Source of the DNA: Nocardioides kribbensis | GTDB taxonomy: Bacteria > Actinomycetota > Actinomycetes > Propionibacteriales > Nocardioidaceae | Length of the DNA: 64,000 nt | Direction: 5' to 3' | Assembly: GCF_015070375.1 (NCBI RefSeq) | Contig: NZ_JADCLL010000003.1 | Location: 1 to 64,000 of the forward strand | Shown here: positions 24,767 through 32,824 of the stretch, piece by piece | Position numbering within the stretch: the stretch's first letter is position 1 | Layout of the letters: every line of letters starts with the position of its first letter | The notes under the pieces: model-generated | What the model was told of the DNA's origin: nothing | Databases searched by the model: none | The model's input: only the letters and a program-made list of their open reading frames with translations | Made by a program: the position numbers and the translations under genes

Positions 24767-25051
24767 GGTTTCGAGACGGTCGTCGCTGGCGCTCCTCCCT
24801 CCTCAACCACCGGGGGCGTCGCTGGCGCTCCTCGCTCCTCGACCACCGGGCCCCGCGGTGGTTGAGGAGCGAGCGCCAGCGAGCGTCTCGAAACCACCCC
24901 ACCGGAGAGTGGGCGGTGGTTGAGGAGCGAGCGCCAGCGAGCGTCTCGAAACCACCCCACCGGAGAGTGGTTTCGAGACGGTCGTCGCTGGCGCTCCTCC
25001 CTCCTCAACCACCGGAGGCCGACGCTGGCGCTCCTCCCTCCTCAACCACCG
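24767..25051. repeat. REP-like element cluster 2 with a 58-bp tandem duplication
   Basis: This 322-bp spacer is almost entirely repeats. Units of the GTTTCGAGAC...TCAACCACC family lie at about 24767-24812 and 24967-25013 (variant core GTCGTCGCTGGCGCTCC), at 24815-24848 and 25021-25051 (truncated), and inverted at 24856-24897 and 24914-24955. The two inverted units belong to a near-exact 58-bp tandem duplication (24856-24913, 24914-24970). Same family as 20779-20990. Confidence 0.82.
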
Positions 25052-25058
25052 GGGGCGA

Positions 25059-25793
25059 CTACTCGGGGAGCGGCTCGGTGGGGAGGTCGCCGAGGCCGGC
25101 GAAGGCGTCGAGGTAGGGGGTGATCTCGCCGCGCACGGTCCAGGAGCGCAGCTGGTCGGCGGTGCGGCGGCTGGTCAGGGCCCGGAAGAGGTCGAAGCCG
25201 GAGGCCTCCAGCCGCACGGGCGCGTCGTCGGGGTCGACCCCGCCGTCGCCGCCGTGGCTGCACCAGCGCCAGCCGCCGGGAACGGGGTCGACCAGGGCGA
25301 TCGGGGGGAGGTCGCCGACGGCGTCGGCGAGCCGGCCCGCCATGCGCCGGCGTACCTCGGCCAGGCCCGGGGTGTCGCGCGCGCCGGGCTCGCCGACGGC
25401 GCCGCGCAGGTCCTGCTCGTGGATGACGACGTCGTTGAGGGGGCGGCTGCCGTGCTCGCCCATCCAGGCCACCAGCCGCGGTGCGACGTCGTCCCACTCG
25501 GCGACCAGCTCGGCCACCGGACGGCCCCGGCGCCGGTCGACGTGGGCCTGGGTCCAGGCGGGGTCGTGGTCCTCGGGCTCGTCGCCGTCGAGCACGTCGA
25601 CGGGCAGACCGACGACGTGGCTGAGCAGGTCGCGCACGGTCCAGTCGGGGCAGGCCGGCACGTGGCGCTGCACCTGCTCCTCGTCGAGCCCGGTCACCAG
25701 CGCTCGCACCCGCTGTCGTGCGACCTCCCACTGCGACACCGGGTCGTTGCCCGGGTCGGCGCCCGCACCGGTCAGGTCCTCGCCACCAGCCAC
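25059..25793 (-). CDS. Maleylpyruvate isomerase-family (MDMPI) mycothiol-linked protein
   Basis: GTG 25791-25793 is chosen because AGGAGG stands 8-13 nt upstream; the longer frame lacks such a site and adds low-complexity sequence. The 244-residue product has the MDMPI N-terminal four-helix metal-binding domain (VPACPDWTVRDLLSHVVG, with the metal-ligand His59, and NDVVIHEQDLRGAVG) and a C-terminal beta domain ending with LRSWTVRGEITPY. Members use mycothiol as cofactor or resemble mycothiol S-transferases. The substrate is unknown and no aromatic-degradation genes are adjacent. A REP cluster follows the stop codon. Confidence 0.83.
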   Translation of the reverse strand: MAGGEDLTGAGADPGNDPVSQWEVARQRVRALVTGLDEEQVQRHVPACPDWTVRDLLSHVVGLPVDVLDGDEPEDHDPAWTQAHVDRRRGRPVAELVAEWDDVAPRLVAWMGEHGSRPLNDVVIHEQDLRGAVGEPGARDTPGLAEVRRRMAGRLADAVGDLPPIALVDPVPGGWRWCSHGGDGGVDPDDAPVRLEASGFDLFRALTSRRTADQLRSWTVRGEITPYLDAFAGLGDLPTEPLPE

Positions 25794-25990
25794 GTCGGCC
25801 TCCTCCTCGTCGTTCTTGCTCGTCGTTCTTGCTCGTCGTCCCTGCACGTCGTCAGGGGCCCACCACCCCGCGGCCGGCGCGCCCCGGGTCCTGCCTATCG
25901 GCGCGCCGGGCCGGCCAGGAACCCCCGCCCGGGTGACCCCGGAGACGTGCTCGCGCCCGCCTCGGCGACTCACGTGACGTGTCCCTCAGA

Positions 25991-26018
25991 TTGGTCCTCA
26001 CCCATCGTGGGTAGATCA
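25991..26018 (+). promoter_or_regulatory. Weak candidate promoter of the exopolysaccharide operon
   Basis: TTGGTC (25991-25996) and GATCAT (26014-26019) are 17 nt apart in a less GC-rich patch, about 57 bp ahead of the first gene's ATG. ACCCATCGTGGGT within the spacer is a small dyad. The match is moderate and unverified. The remaining part of the 282-bp spacer 25794-26075 contains a 13-bp direct repeat (CGTCGTTCTTGCT, about 25808-25840) just upstream of the MDMPI start. Confidence 0.3.
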
Positions 26019-26075
26019 TGGGCTGACAGTTCCTCCGGGGGGAGGTTTCGCCGTGCCTGCAGGAGGAACCGCACG

Positions 26076-27362
26076 ATGATCGAGACAGTTCGCCGCGCAC
26101 TGCGCTGGCGGTGGCCGTGGATGGTGCTCGTGCTCGTGCCCGTCGCGGTCGTCGGCATCTGGTGGGTCGAGGCCCAGCCGACCCGCGCCGAGGCCGTCAG
26201 CGTCGTCGGCGTGACCCCGGCGTCGGTGGAGTACGCCAACCCCGACCTGGTGCAGCTCACCGTCAACCGGTACGCCGTGCTGCTCGCCTCGCCCACGGGG
26301 CTGCAGGGGGTCTCCGACGACACCGGCATCGACGTCGACGAGCTCGAGCAGGCGGTCTCGGTCGAGTCCAGCCTCGACTCGGCCAACCTGCGCATCGTGG
26401 TCGACGCCGCCACCGAGGAGCGCGCCGAGGAGATCGCCGACGCGGTCGCCGCCCACGCCCGGGTGCTCGGCGCCGACGACGACGCCACCGACGTCTCGGT
26501 GCTCTCCCCCGCCGTCGTCCAGGCCCCGCCGCTCACCGCCTCCAAGCGCGTGCTCGAGGCCGTGCTCCTGCTCATCGCCCTCGTGGTCGCCCTGGGCGCC
26601 GCCTGCGCCGTGGAGCTGGCCCGCCCCCGCATCCGCACCGGCGGCGACGCCGAGGCCGCCACCGGCGCGATGGTCGTGGCCGGCATGCGCCGCTTCCCCC
26701 AGCCCGGCCTGCTGCGGCGCAACGTCGTCAGCGACGACGAGGTGCTGCGCGCCGCGCGCGCCCTGCGCACCGGCCTGCTGGCCAGCGAGCGCAGCGCGCC
26801 GAGCGGCCCGATCTGCGTGCTCGGCAGCGAGCTCGGCGCCGGCGGCACCACCATCTCCTTCCTGCTCGCCCGCTCGGCCAGCGACGCCGGCGAGGCCGTG
26901 CTGCTCATCGACGGCGACCTCGAGGGCACCGGCCTGAGCAAGCACCTGCTGCTCCCCCAGGACGTCGGCCTCGACGACGTGCTCGCCGGGCGCGCCGACC
27001 TGGAGGCCGCCATCGACCGCGAGGGCCGCGTGCCCGTCGTCGGCACGCGCCGCAAGCTCGGCTCCGACGCCCTCACCGAGCGCCGCCTCGGCGAGGTGCT
27101 CAAGGAGGCCGCCGGCTCCTGGGAGCGCGTGATCGTCGACGCCCCGCCGGTCGGCAGCCAGGGCGCCGACGTCGTCGGTCTCCACGCCGCGTCGGTGCTG
27201 CTGGTCGTGCCGCTCGGGGCGCCGGTGCACCGGGTGCGCCGCGCCGCGCGGCGCCTGGCCCGCCACGGCATCCCCGTGCGCGGCGTCGTGCTCAACCGCG
27301 CGCCGCGAGGGGTCGTGGAGTCGATGCGCACCGTCGCGACCGTCAGCCACGCCGATGGCTGA
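26076..27362 (+). CDS. Wzz/Wzc-like polysaccharide co-polymerase with degenerate BY-kinase domain
   Basis: ATG 26076 with AGGAGGA 8 nt upstream gives 428 residues. The layout is Wzc/CapAB-like: TM helix about 15-31, an extracytoplasmic Wzz-type region, TM helix about 159-180, and a cytoplasmic P-loop domain (240-410). In that domain Walker A' (VLLIDGDLEG, Asp279/Asp281) and Walker B (RVIVDAPP, Asp355) are kept, but the P-loop reads ELGAGGTTIS with Gly257 where the invariant Lys should stand. The C-terminus (MRTVATVSHADG) has no tyrosine cluster, and the only tyrosines are Tyr53 and Tyr66. Chain-length control is the likely role. ATP hydrolysis and tyrosine autophosphorylation look unlikely. 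The first gene of the exopolysaccharide operon overlaps the deacetylase gene by 8 bp. Confidence 0.82.
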   Translation: MIETVRRALRWRWPWMVLVLVPVAVVGIWWVEAQPTRAEAVSVVGVTPASVEYANPDLVQLTVNRYAVLLASPTGLQGVSDDTGIDVDELEQAVSVESSLDSANLRIVVDAATEERAEEIADAVAAHARVLGADDDATDVSVLSPAVVQAPPLTASKRVLEAVLLLIALVVALGAACAVELARPRIRTGGDAEAATGAMVVAGMRRFPQPGLLRRNVVSDDEVLRAARALRTGLLASERSAPSGPICVLGSELGAGGTTISFLLARSASDAGEAVLLIDGDLEGTGLSKHLLLPQDVGLDDVLAGRADLEAAIDREGRVPVVGTRRKLGSDALTERRLGEVLKEAAGSWERVIVDAPPVGSQGADVVGLHAASVLLVVPLGAPVHRVRRAARRLARHGIPVRGVVLNRAPRGVVESMRTVATVSHADG

Positions 27363-28455
27363 GCCGCAGCCCGCCACCACCGGCTCCACCGCGGCCGCCG
27401 GTCGCCGCTCGCCGCTGCGCCCGTCGCGCTCGACGGTGGTGCTGATGTACCACGGCTTCTGCACCACCCGCCGCGCCGACGACCCGGAGAACCTCTTCGT
27501 CGAGGTCGCCCGCCTCGAGGAGCAGATGACCTGGCTGCTGGCCCACGGCTGGGAGGCGCTCGACCTCGACGGCTACCGCGACGTGCGCGCCGGTCGCCGC
27601 TCGGGTCACCGCACCGTCCTGGTCACCATCGACGACGGCTTCGACTCCGTGGCCGACCTCGCCGCACCGGTGCTGCACCGGCTCGGCGTGCCCGCGGTGC
27701 TCTTCGTGCCCTCGGGCCTGGTCGGCGCCACCGCCACCTGGCTGCCCGAGCCCGCCTCCAGCCCGCTGCTGCAGCCCGAGCGGCTGCGTGGGCTGCCGGC
27801 GCTCGGGGTGGAGATCGGCCTCCACGGTCGCGACCACCGTGACCTGCGCGGCATCGACCCCGACGAGCTGCACCGCCAGACGGCGCTGGCCCGCGCCGAG
27901 CTCGCCGACTTCCTGGGCGCCCCGGCCGTGCGGTGCGTGCGCTCCTTCGCCTACCCCTACGGCGCCCACGACCGCGCCGCCCGCGCCGCCGTCGCCGCGG
28001 CCGGCTTCCTGGAGGCCTTCTCGGTCTTCGACGACGCCGGGCCGATGGCGGTCTCCCGCGTCGACGTCAACGCCACCGACACGCTGCGCTCCTTCCGGGT
28101 CAAGCTGATGCCGCAGTACCGCCGCGCCTGGCGCGCCCTCGAGAGCGCCCCCGCCCTGCGCCGCCTGGTGCACAAGGTCAGCACCCGCACGCCCAACCGC
28201 ACCCCCGACGGCCCGCCCGAGGCCGCACCCACCGCCGTGCCGAGCGAGCCCCCCGTCGTCGAGGCGCCGGTCGCCGAGGCGCCGGAGCAGGCGGCCTCGG
28301 AGCCGACCCCCATCAGGCGCCCGCAGCACACCGGCGCCGCACCCACGACCACGCACCGCACCACGACCCAGCGCGCGGCCTTCGCCTCCGCCCCCGAGCC
28401 CGACCCGTCGACCGGCACCACTCCGCCGGCCGACGGCAGGGGGCCCCGGGGATGA
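27355..28455 (+). CDS. Polysaccharide deacetylase (NodB-homology, CE4-like)
   Basis: The 366-residue protein overlaps the preceding gene by 8 bp. The NodB fold runs from about 25 to 240: TIDDGFDS with the catalytic/metal Asp93-Asp94, HGRDH giving metal ligands His157 and His161, and FAYPYG at 198-203. These match metal-dependent de-N-acetylases of the CE4 family. The C-terminal 90 residues are Pro/Ala/Thr-rich and disordered. No signal peptide is visible, so action on cytoplasmic lipid-linked intermediates or an unusual export route must be assumed. De-N-acetylation of the polymer being made by this operon is the obvious role. The stop codon overlaps the next ATG (ATGA). Confidence 0.87.
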   Translation: MAEPQPATTGSTAAAGRRSPLRPSRSTVVLMYHGFCTTRRADDPENLFVEVARLEEQMTWLLAHGWEALDLDGYRDVRAGRRSGHRTVLVTIDDGFDSVADLAAPVLHRLGVPAVLFVPSGLVGATATWLPEPASSPLLQPERLRGLPALGVEIGLHGRDHRDLRGIDPDELHRQTALARAELADFLGAPAVRCVRSFAYPYGAHDRAARAAVAAAGFLEAFSVFDDAGPMAVSRVDVNATDTLRSFRVKLMPQYRRAWRALESAPALRRLVHKVSTRTPNRTPDGPPEAAPTAVPSEPPVVEAPVAEAPEQAASEPTPIRRPQHTGAAPTTTHRTTTQRAAFASAPEPDPSTGTTPPADGRGPRG

Positions 28456-30374
28456 CCACGCTGCTGCCGGCCGCGCCCGCGCGACCGGCCCGCGGACCGG
28501 CCTTCCTGGGGCCGCTCCGGCCCCTGGTGCCGCTCCTGCCCGCCGCGCTGACCACGCTGGCCTGCGTCGTGGGCTGCGTGGTCGGCGGGATCGCCGCCGG
28601 GCTGCTGCTGGCCGAGCTCGGCGTGCGCTTCGGCCCGGCCGCGGTGGTGGCGGTCGTCGTGGCCACCGGCCTGGCCGCGGTGGTGCCGCGCCGCCCCGAG
28701 ACCATGCTCGCGGCGGTCGGGCTGACCCTGCCGCTCGGCCCCGTGCCGGTCGGCCCCGTCGAGGTCGTGCAGCTCACGGTGGCCTTCGCCGTGGTCGCCC
28801 TGCTGGGCCGCGCCGCGCTGACGCACGGGCTGCGGCTGCCGGCCCCCGCGCTGGCGGTGCCGCTGCTGGCGATGCTGCTCAGCGCCGCGCTGGCCACGCC
28901 GCTGGCCCGCGGCAGCGACGTGGCCTTCAGGCTCGACGTCCAGCTGCTGCTGCTGGTGCTGCTCGCCGTGGCCGCCGCCAGCGCGCTGCGCAGCCGCCGG
29001 GCGCTGGTGCTCGTCACCGCCTCGACCGTGGCGGGCGGGGCGGTCGCGGCCGGCTGGGCGCTGGTGAGCTCCGGGCCCTCGACGACGTTCTACGGCGGCG
29101 CGGTCGTCAGCGGCCGCGCCCAGGGCGTCTTCTCCCAGCCCAACGAGCTCGGCCTCTTCAGCGCCGTGCTGCTCGTGGTGGCCATCGGCTTCGGCACCAC
29201 CGCGACCTCGCGCCGCCAGCAGCTGCTGTGCCTGGTGGCCGGTGGGCTGCTCGCCGCGGCGCTGGCGCAGTCGCTCTCGCGCGGGGCCTGGATCGGGGCC
29301 GTCGTCGGGCTCGTCACGCTGGCCCTGCTCAGCCCCCAGGCGCGCCGCCCGATCGGTGCGCTGGCCGGAGCCGCCCTCGCGGTCGTGGTGGTGCTCCAGC
29401 TCGCGGGCGCCGGCATCGCCGAGGCGCTGCTGGCCCGCCTCGACAGCGTGCTCAACGCCAGCGACAACCCCTACGACCAGCGTGGCCAGATCTGGGCCGA
29501 GGCGCTGCGCCAGCTCGCCGAGCGCCCGGTGACCGGCCAGGGCCCCGGCGGCTTCCCCTACGCCGCGCGCGGCCTGAGCGGGGAGGGCATCGTGCTGGAG
29601 ATCGAGCACGCCCACAACCTCTTCCTCGCCGCGGCCAGCGAGTACGGCGTGCCGGGCCTGCTCGCCCTCCTCGCGCTCATGGCCGGTGTCGTGGTGACCG
29701 CGGTGCGCGCGACGCGGCTGCTGGCCGCCGGGCCGCACCCCCGCGACGCCGGCGTGCCCGTGGCCCTGGCCGCGGCCCTCGTGGCCGTGGTGGCCCACGG
29801 CATGGTCGACTACCCGCTGCGCAACGCCGCCGTGGTCACCACCGTCTTCCTCGTCGTGGCCCTGCTGGGCGCCTGGCACCTCCACGGTGCCGACGTCGCC
29901 GCGCCGCCCGCCCCCGACCCCGCCCGCGCGCCCGACCTCCACCTCGCCGACGTGCCGGTCGTGGCCGTGCACCCCAGCCTCGTGCCGACCCCGGCCGGTC
30001 GCGCCGCATCCGCCGGCGGCGGCGCAGCGCGCCCCGCGGCCGAGCGCCCGCGGGCCGCGGCACGCTCCGGCGCGCGCCTCGCCGACCTCGCCGGCCGGGT
30101 GCGCGGCACCGAGCGCCCCGACGGCCCCGGTGAGACCCGCGCCGCCGACCTGGCCGGCGTCGTGCGGCCCCTCGCACCGCGGCGCCGGACGTCCTCCGAC
30201 CCCGACCTCCCGGCGCCCGACCCCGGCGCCCGCCCCGAGCCCGCCGACGCCCGGCCCATCGGCGACACTGGAGCCGGTGAGGTCGATCTCGACCCCGCCC
30301 ACCGCACCACCCGCACCCCCCTCCCGCCGCACCAGCCCACCCGCGCCCCGCGCAGCACGGAGGACACCCGATGA
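28452..30374 (+). CDS. O-antigen ligase/polymerase (Wzy_C-type) membrane protein
   Basis: ATG 28452 (ATGA overlap) yields 640 residues. The first 480 residues carry about a dozen hydrophobic segments. The large periplasmic loop has the Wzy_C/WaaL pattern: QPNELGLF, SRGAWIGAVVG, GQGPGGF and the downstream HAHNLFLAAASEYGVPG motif with its conserved His. Residues about 480-640 are a long Pro/Ala/Arg-rich tail, unusual for the family. The protein either polymerises repeat units or ligates the polymer to an acceptor; sequence alone does not separate Wzy from WaaL function. It is third in the exopolysaccharide operon. Confidence 0.85.
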   Translation: MTTLLPAAPARPARGPAFLGPLRPLVPLLPAALTTLACVVGCVVGGIAAGLLLAELGVRFGPAAVVAVVVATGLAAVVPRRPETMLAAVGLTLPLGPVPVGPVEVVQLTVAFAVVALLGRAALTHGLRLPAPALAVPLLAMLLSAALATPLARGSDVAFRLDVQLLLLVLLAVAAASALRSRRALVLVTASTVAGGAVAAGWALVSSGPSTTFYGGAVVSGRAQGVFSQPNELGLFSAVLLVVAIGFGTTATSRRQQLLCLVAGGLLAAALAQSLSRGAWIGAVVGLVTLALLSPQARRPIGALAGAALAVVVVLQLAGAGIAEALLARLDSVLNASDNPYDQRGQIWAEALRQLAERPVTGQGPGGFPYAARGLSGEGIVLEIEHAHNLFLAAASEYGVPGLLALLALMAGVVVTAVRATRLLAAGPHPRDAGVPVALAAALVAVVAHGMVDYPLRNAAVVTTVFLVVALLGAWHLHGADVAAPPAPDPARAPDLHLADVPVVAVHPSLVPTPAGRAASAGGGAARPAAERPRAAARSGARLADLAGRVRGTERPDGPGETRAADLAGVVRPLAPRRRTSSDPDLPAPDPGARPEPADARPIGDTGAGEVDLDPAHRTTRTPLPPHQPTRAPRSTEDTR

Positions 30375-32824
30375 GCAGCACCAGCACCGGCCCGACCGAC
30401 CCGCTCGGGTCCGAGACCGGGTCGCGCGGCGGCGCTGACTCCGCATCACGCGGCGGGTCGGCCACCGGAGCCGTCACCGGGTCGGCCGCCGAGCCGGTCG
30501 CGACGCATGACGCCGCCGACCGCCCGGCCACGCCCCCGCTGCGGTGCGTGGTGGTGACGCCCTACGCGACCCTCGGCGGCTCCGAGCGCTGGCTGCTCGC
30601 GCTGCTCGACGGCGCCGCCGCCCGCCTCGACGCCGAGGTGTGGCTGCTCGAGGACGGTCCGCTGCGCGCCGAGCTCGAGCGGCGCGACGTGCCCACCCTG
30701 GTGCTGCCCACCGGCCCCGACGCCCGCTCGCTGGCCGCCCGCGGCGCCGACCTGGCGCGCCGGCTGCGCGCGGGAGCAGCCGACGTGCTGCTCGCCAACG
30801 GCGTGAAGGCCGCGGCCGCCGCCGTGCCCGCCGCCCGGCTGGTGGGCGTGCCCGTGGTGTGGGCCAAGCACGACTTCTCTTTCGACTCCACCCTGGCCCG
30901 CCCCCTGGGCGCGCTCGCCGACGCCGTGCTCGCCACCTCGGCCGCCGTCGCCACGGCCACCGGCCGGGACGACGCCGTGCTCGTGCCGCCGCCGCGGCCC
31001 TCCCGCGAGGTCGCCTCGCGCCTGGAGGCCCAGTCCTTCTGGTCGGCGGCCGGTGTGCCGGTGCCCGACCAGGCCCCGGCCGGGGCGCCCCCCGGCGAGA
31101 CCCGCGCGACCGGTCCCGCTCACGCCCCGACCGCCGGGCACCGCACCCTCGCCATGCTGACCCGTCTGGTGGCCTACAAGGGCGTCGACACCGCCATCGC
31201 GGCGCTCGCCGAGCCGGCCGCCGCCGGCTGGGACCTCCTCGTCGTCGGCCCCGACGACCCCTCCGAGCCCGGGGAGCGCGCCCGCCTCGAAGCCCTCGCC
31301 GCCGACCTCGGCGTGGCCGGACGGGTGCGGCTCGTGCCCGAGGTCGACGACGCGGGCCACTGGCTGGCCGCCGTCGACGCCGTCGCCGTGCTCACCCGCA
31401 GCGCCGGGGCCTTCGGCCGCGAGGGCTACTCCCTCGTCGCGCTCGAGGCGCTCGCCGCCGGCGTGCCGCTGCTCGGCGGCCGCGGCAACCCCGAGGTCGA
31501 GCGGATGGCCGCCGCCGCGGGCCGGGTCGTCGCCACCGGCGACCCCGCGACGCCCGACGGGGCGCGGGCCGTCACCGACGTGGCCCGGGGCCTCGCCGAG
31601 CTGGCCGACCCCGACGTACGCCGCGCGACGCGGCTGGGCGCCGAGCGCCTCCACAGCGCCCACCCCGACGCCGCCACGTGCACCGCCCTCACCGTCGGCC
31701 TGCTGGCCGAGACCGCCGGACGCCCCGGCGCCGGCCTGGCCCCGGCCGAGCCGGTCACGGTGCTCACCTGCTTCAAGGACGAGGCCGGCCACGTCGACGG
31801 CGTCGTCGCCCGCGTGGTCGAGCAGCTCGGCCCCGACGACGAGTACCTCCTCGTCGACGACCACTCCACCGACGGCACGAGCGAGGAGCTGGCCGCCTGG
31901 GCGCGCCGCGAGCCCCGCATCCGCGTGCTGCCCGGCCCCGGGGTCAACCTCTCCGCGGCGCGCAACCACGGCTTCGCCCACGCCACGCACGCGGTCGTCG
32001 CCTGCACCGACGCCGGCGTCGAGCCCGCCCCCGGGTGGCTCGACGCGCTGCGCACGCCCTTCGCGGAGCGGCTGCCCGCAGCGCCGAGCGACACAGCGGC
32101 CGCGGCCGACCAGGGCGGCCCCGTCAGCCCCGCAGGCCCCGACGCGGTGGGCTCCAGCGGCCGGGGCGTCGACCTCGTGGTCGGCGTCTACGAGGTCGAC
32201 GGCGGCGACCCCTGGCGCGACGCCGCGCGGCTCGCGCTCTTCCCCGCCGTGGCCGAGGCACGCCGGCGCACCCCGCTCGTGCGGATGGCCGGCACGCTGA
32301 CCGGTCGCCGCTTCGACGCCGCCCGCCTCGACGGTCGCTCGATGGCCTGCACCGTGGAGGCGTGGAAGCGGGCCGGCGGCTTCGACGAGTCCCTCTACTC
32401 CTCCGAGGACGCGGTCTTCGGCACGGCGGTGCGCGCCGCCGGCGGGCGCAGCGTGCTCGCCCTCGACGCGTGCGTGACCTGGGCCCAGTCGGGCCGGATC
32501 GGTGAGACGGCCGCGATGTACCGCAAGTACGGCGAGTGGGGCGGGCGCGCCGGCTCCTGGCCCCTGGTCAGCCGCGACCTCGTGCGCGGCTCGGCCTACC
32601 TCGTCGCCCCCGCGCTCGCCGTGCGCGGCGGAGCCGCGACCCGCGCGCTGCTGGCCCTGGGGGCACTGGGCTACCTCGCGGTGCCGCTCAGCCGCGCCCG
32701 GGCCGAGCACGCCGACCCCGCCACGGTGGCCCTGATGCCCCTCGCCCTGGCCCTCAAGGACGTCGCCAAGGCCGTGGGCTGCGCCCGGGGCAGCCTCGGC
32801 CGGCTGCGAGGGGACCGCGCGTGA
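30371..32824 (+). CDS. GT4-GT2 fusion glycosyltransferase
   Basis: ATG 30371 overlaps the previous stop codon (ATGA). The 817-residue protein joins two enzymes. Residues about 55-430 form a GT-B GT4-type transferase: glycine loop TPYATLGGSER, LTRLVAYKGVD, and the E-x7-E region GREGYSLVALEALAAGVP. Residues about 460-700 form a GT-A GT2-like transferase: VLTCFKDEAGHVDG, VDDHSTDGTSEE, a CTDAGVEP segment in place of the usual DxD, and FDESLYSSEDAVFG near the acceptor side. A hydrophobic segment lies near 758-775 and may tether it to the membrane. The fusion probably adds two consecutive sugars to the lipid-linked unit. Next gene starts GTGA-overlapping. Confidence 0.85.
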   Translation: MSSTSTGPTDPLGSETGSRGGADSASRGGSATGAVTGSAAEPVATHDAADRPATPPLRCVVVTPYATLGGSERWLLALLDGAAARLDAEVWLLEDGPLRAELERRDVPTLVLPTGPDARSLAARGADLARRLRAGAADVLLANGVKAAAAAVPAARLVGVPVVWAKHDFSFDSTLARPLGALADAVLATSAAVATATGRDDAVLVPPPRPSREVASRLEAQSFWSAAGVPVPDQAPAGAPPGETRATGPAHAPTAGHRTLAMLTRLVAYKGVDTAIAALAEPAAAGWDLLVVGPDDPSEPGERARLEALAADLGVAGRVRLVPEVDDAGHWLAAVDAVAVLTRSAGAFGREGYSLVALEALAAGVPLLGGRGNPEVERMAAAAGRVVATGDPATPDGARAVTDVARGLAELADPDVRRATRLGAERLHSAHPDAATCTALTVGLLAETAGRPGAGLAPAEPVTVLTCFKDEAGHVDGVVARVVEQLGPDDEYLLVDDHSTDGTSEELAAWARREPRIRVLPGPGVNLSAARNHGFAHATHAVVACTDAGVEPAPGWLDALRTPFAERLPAAPSDTAAAADQGGPVSPAGPDAVGSSGRGVDLVVGVYEVDGGDPWRDAARLALFPAVAEARRRTPLVRMAGTLTGRRFDAARLDGRSMACTVEAWKRAGGFDESLYSSEDAVFGTAVRAAGGRSVLALDACVTWAQSGRIGETAAMYRKYGEWGGRAGSWPLVSRDLVRGSAYLVAPALAVRGGAATRALLALGALGYLAVPLSRARAEHADPATVALMPLALALKDVAKAVGCARGSLGRLRGDRA

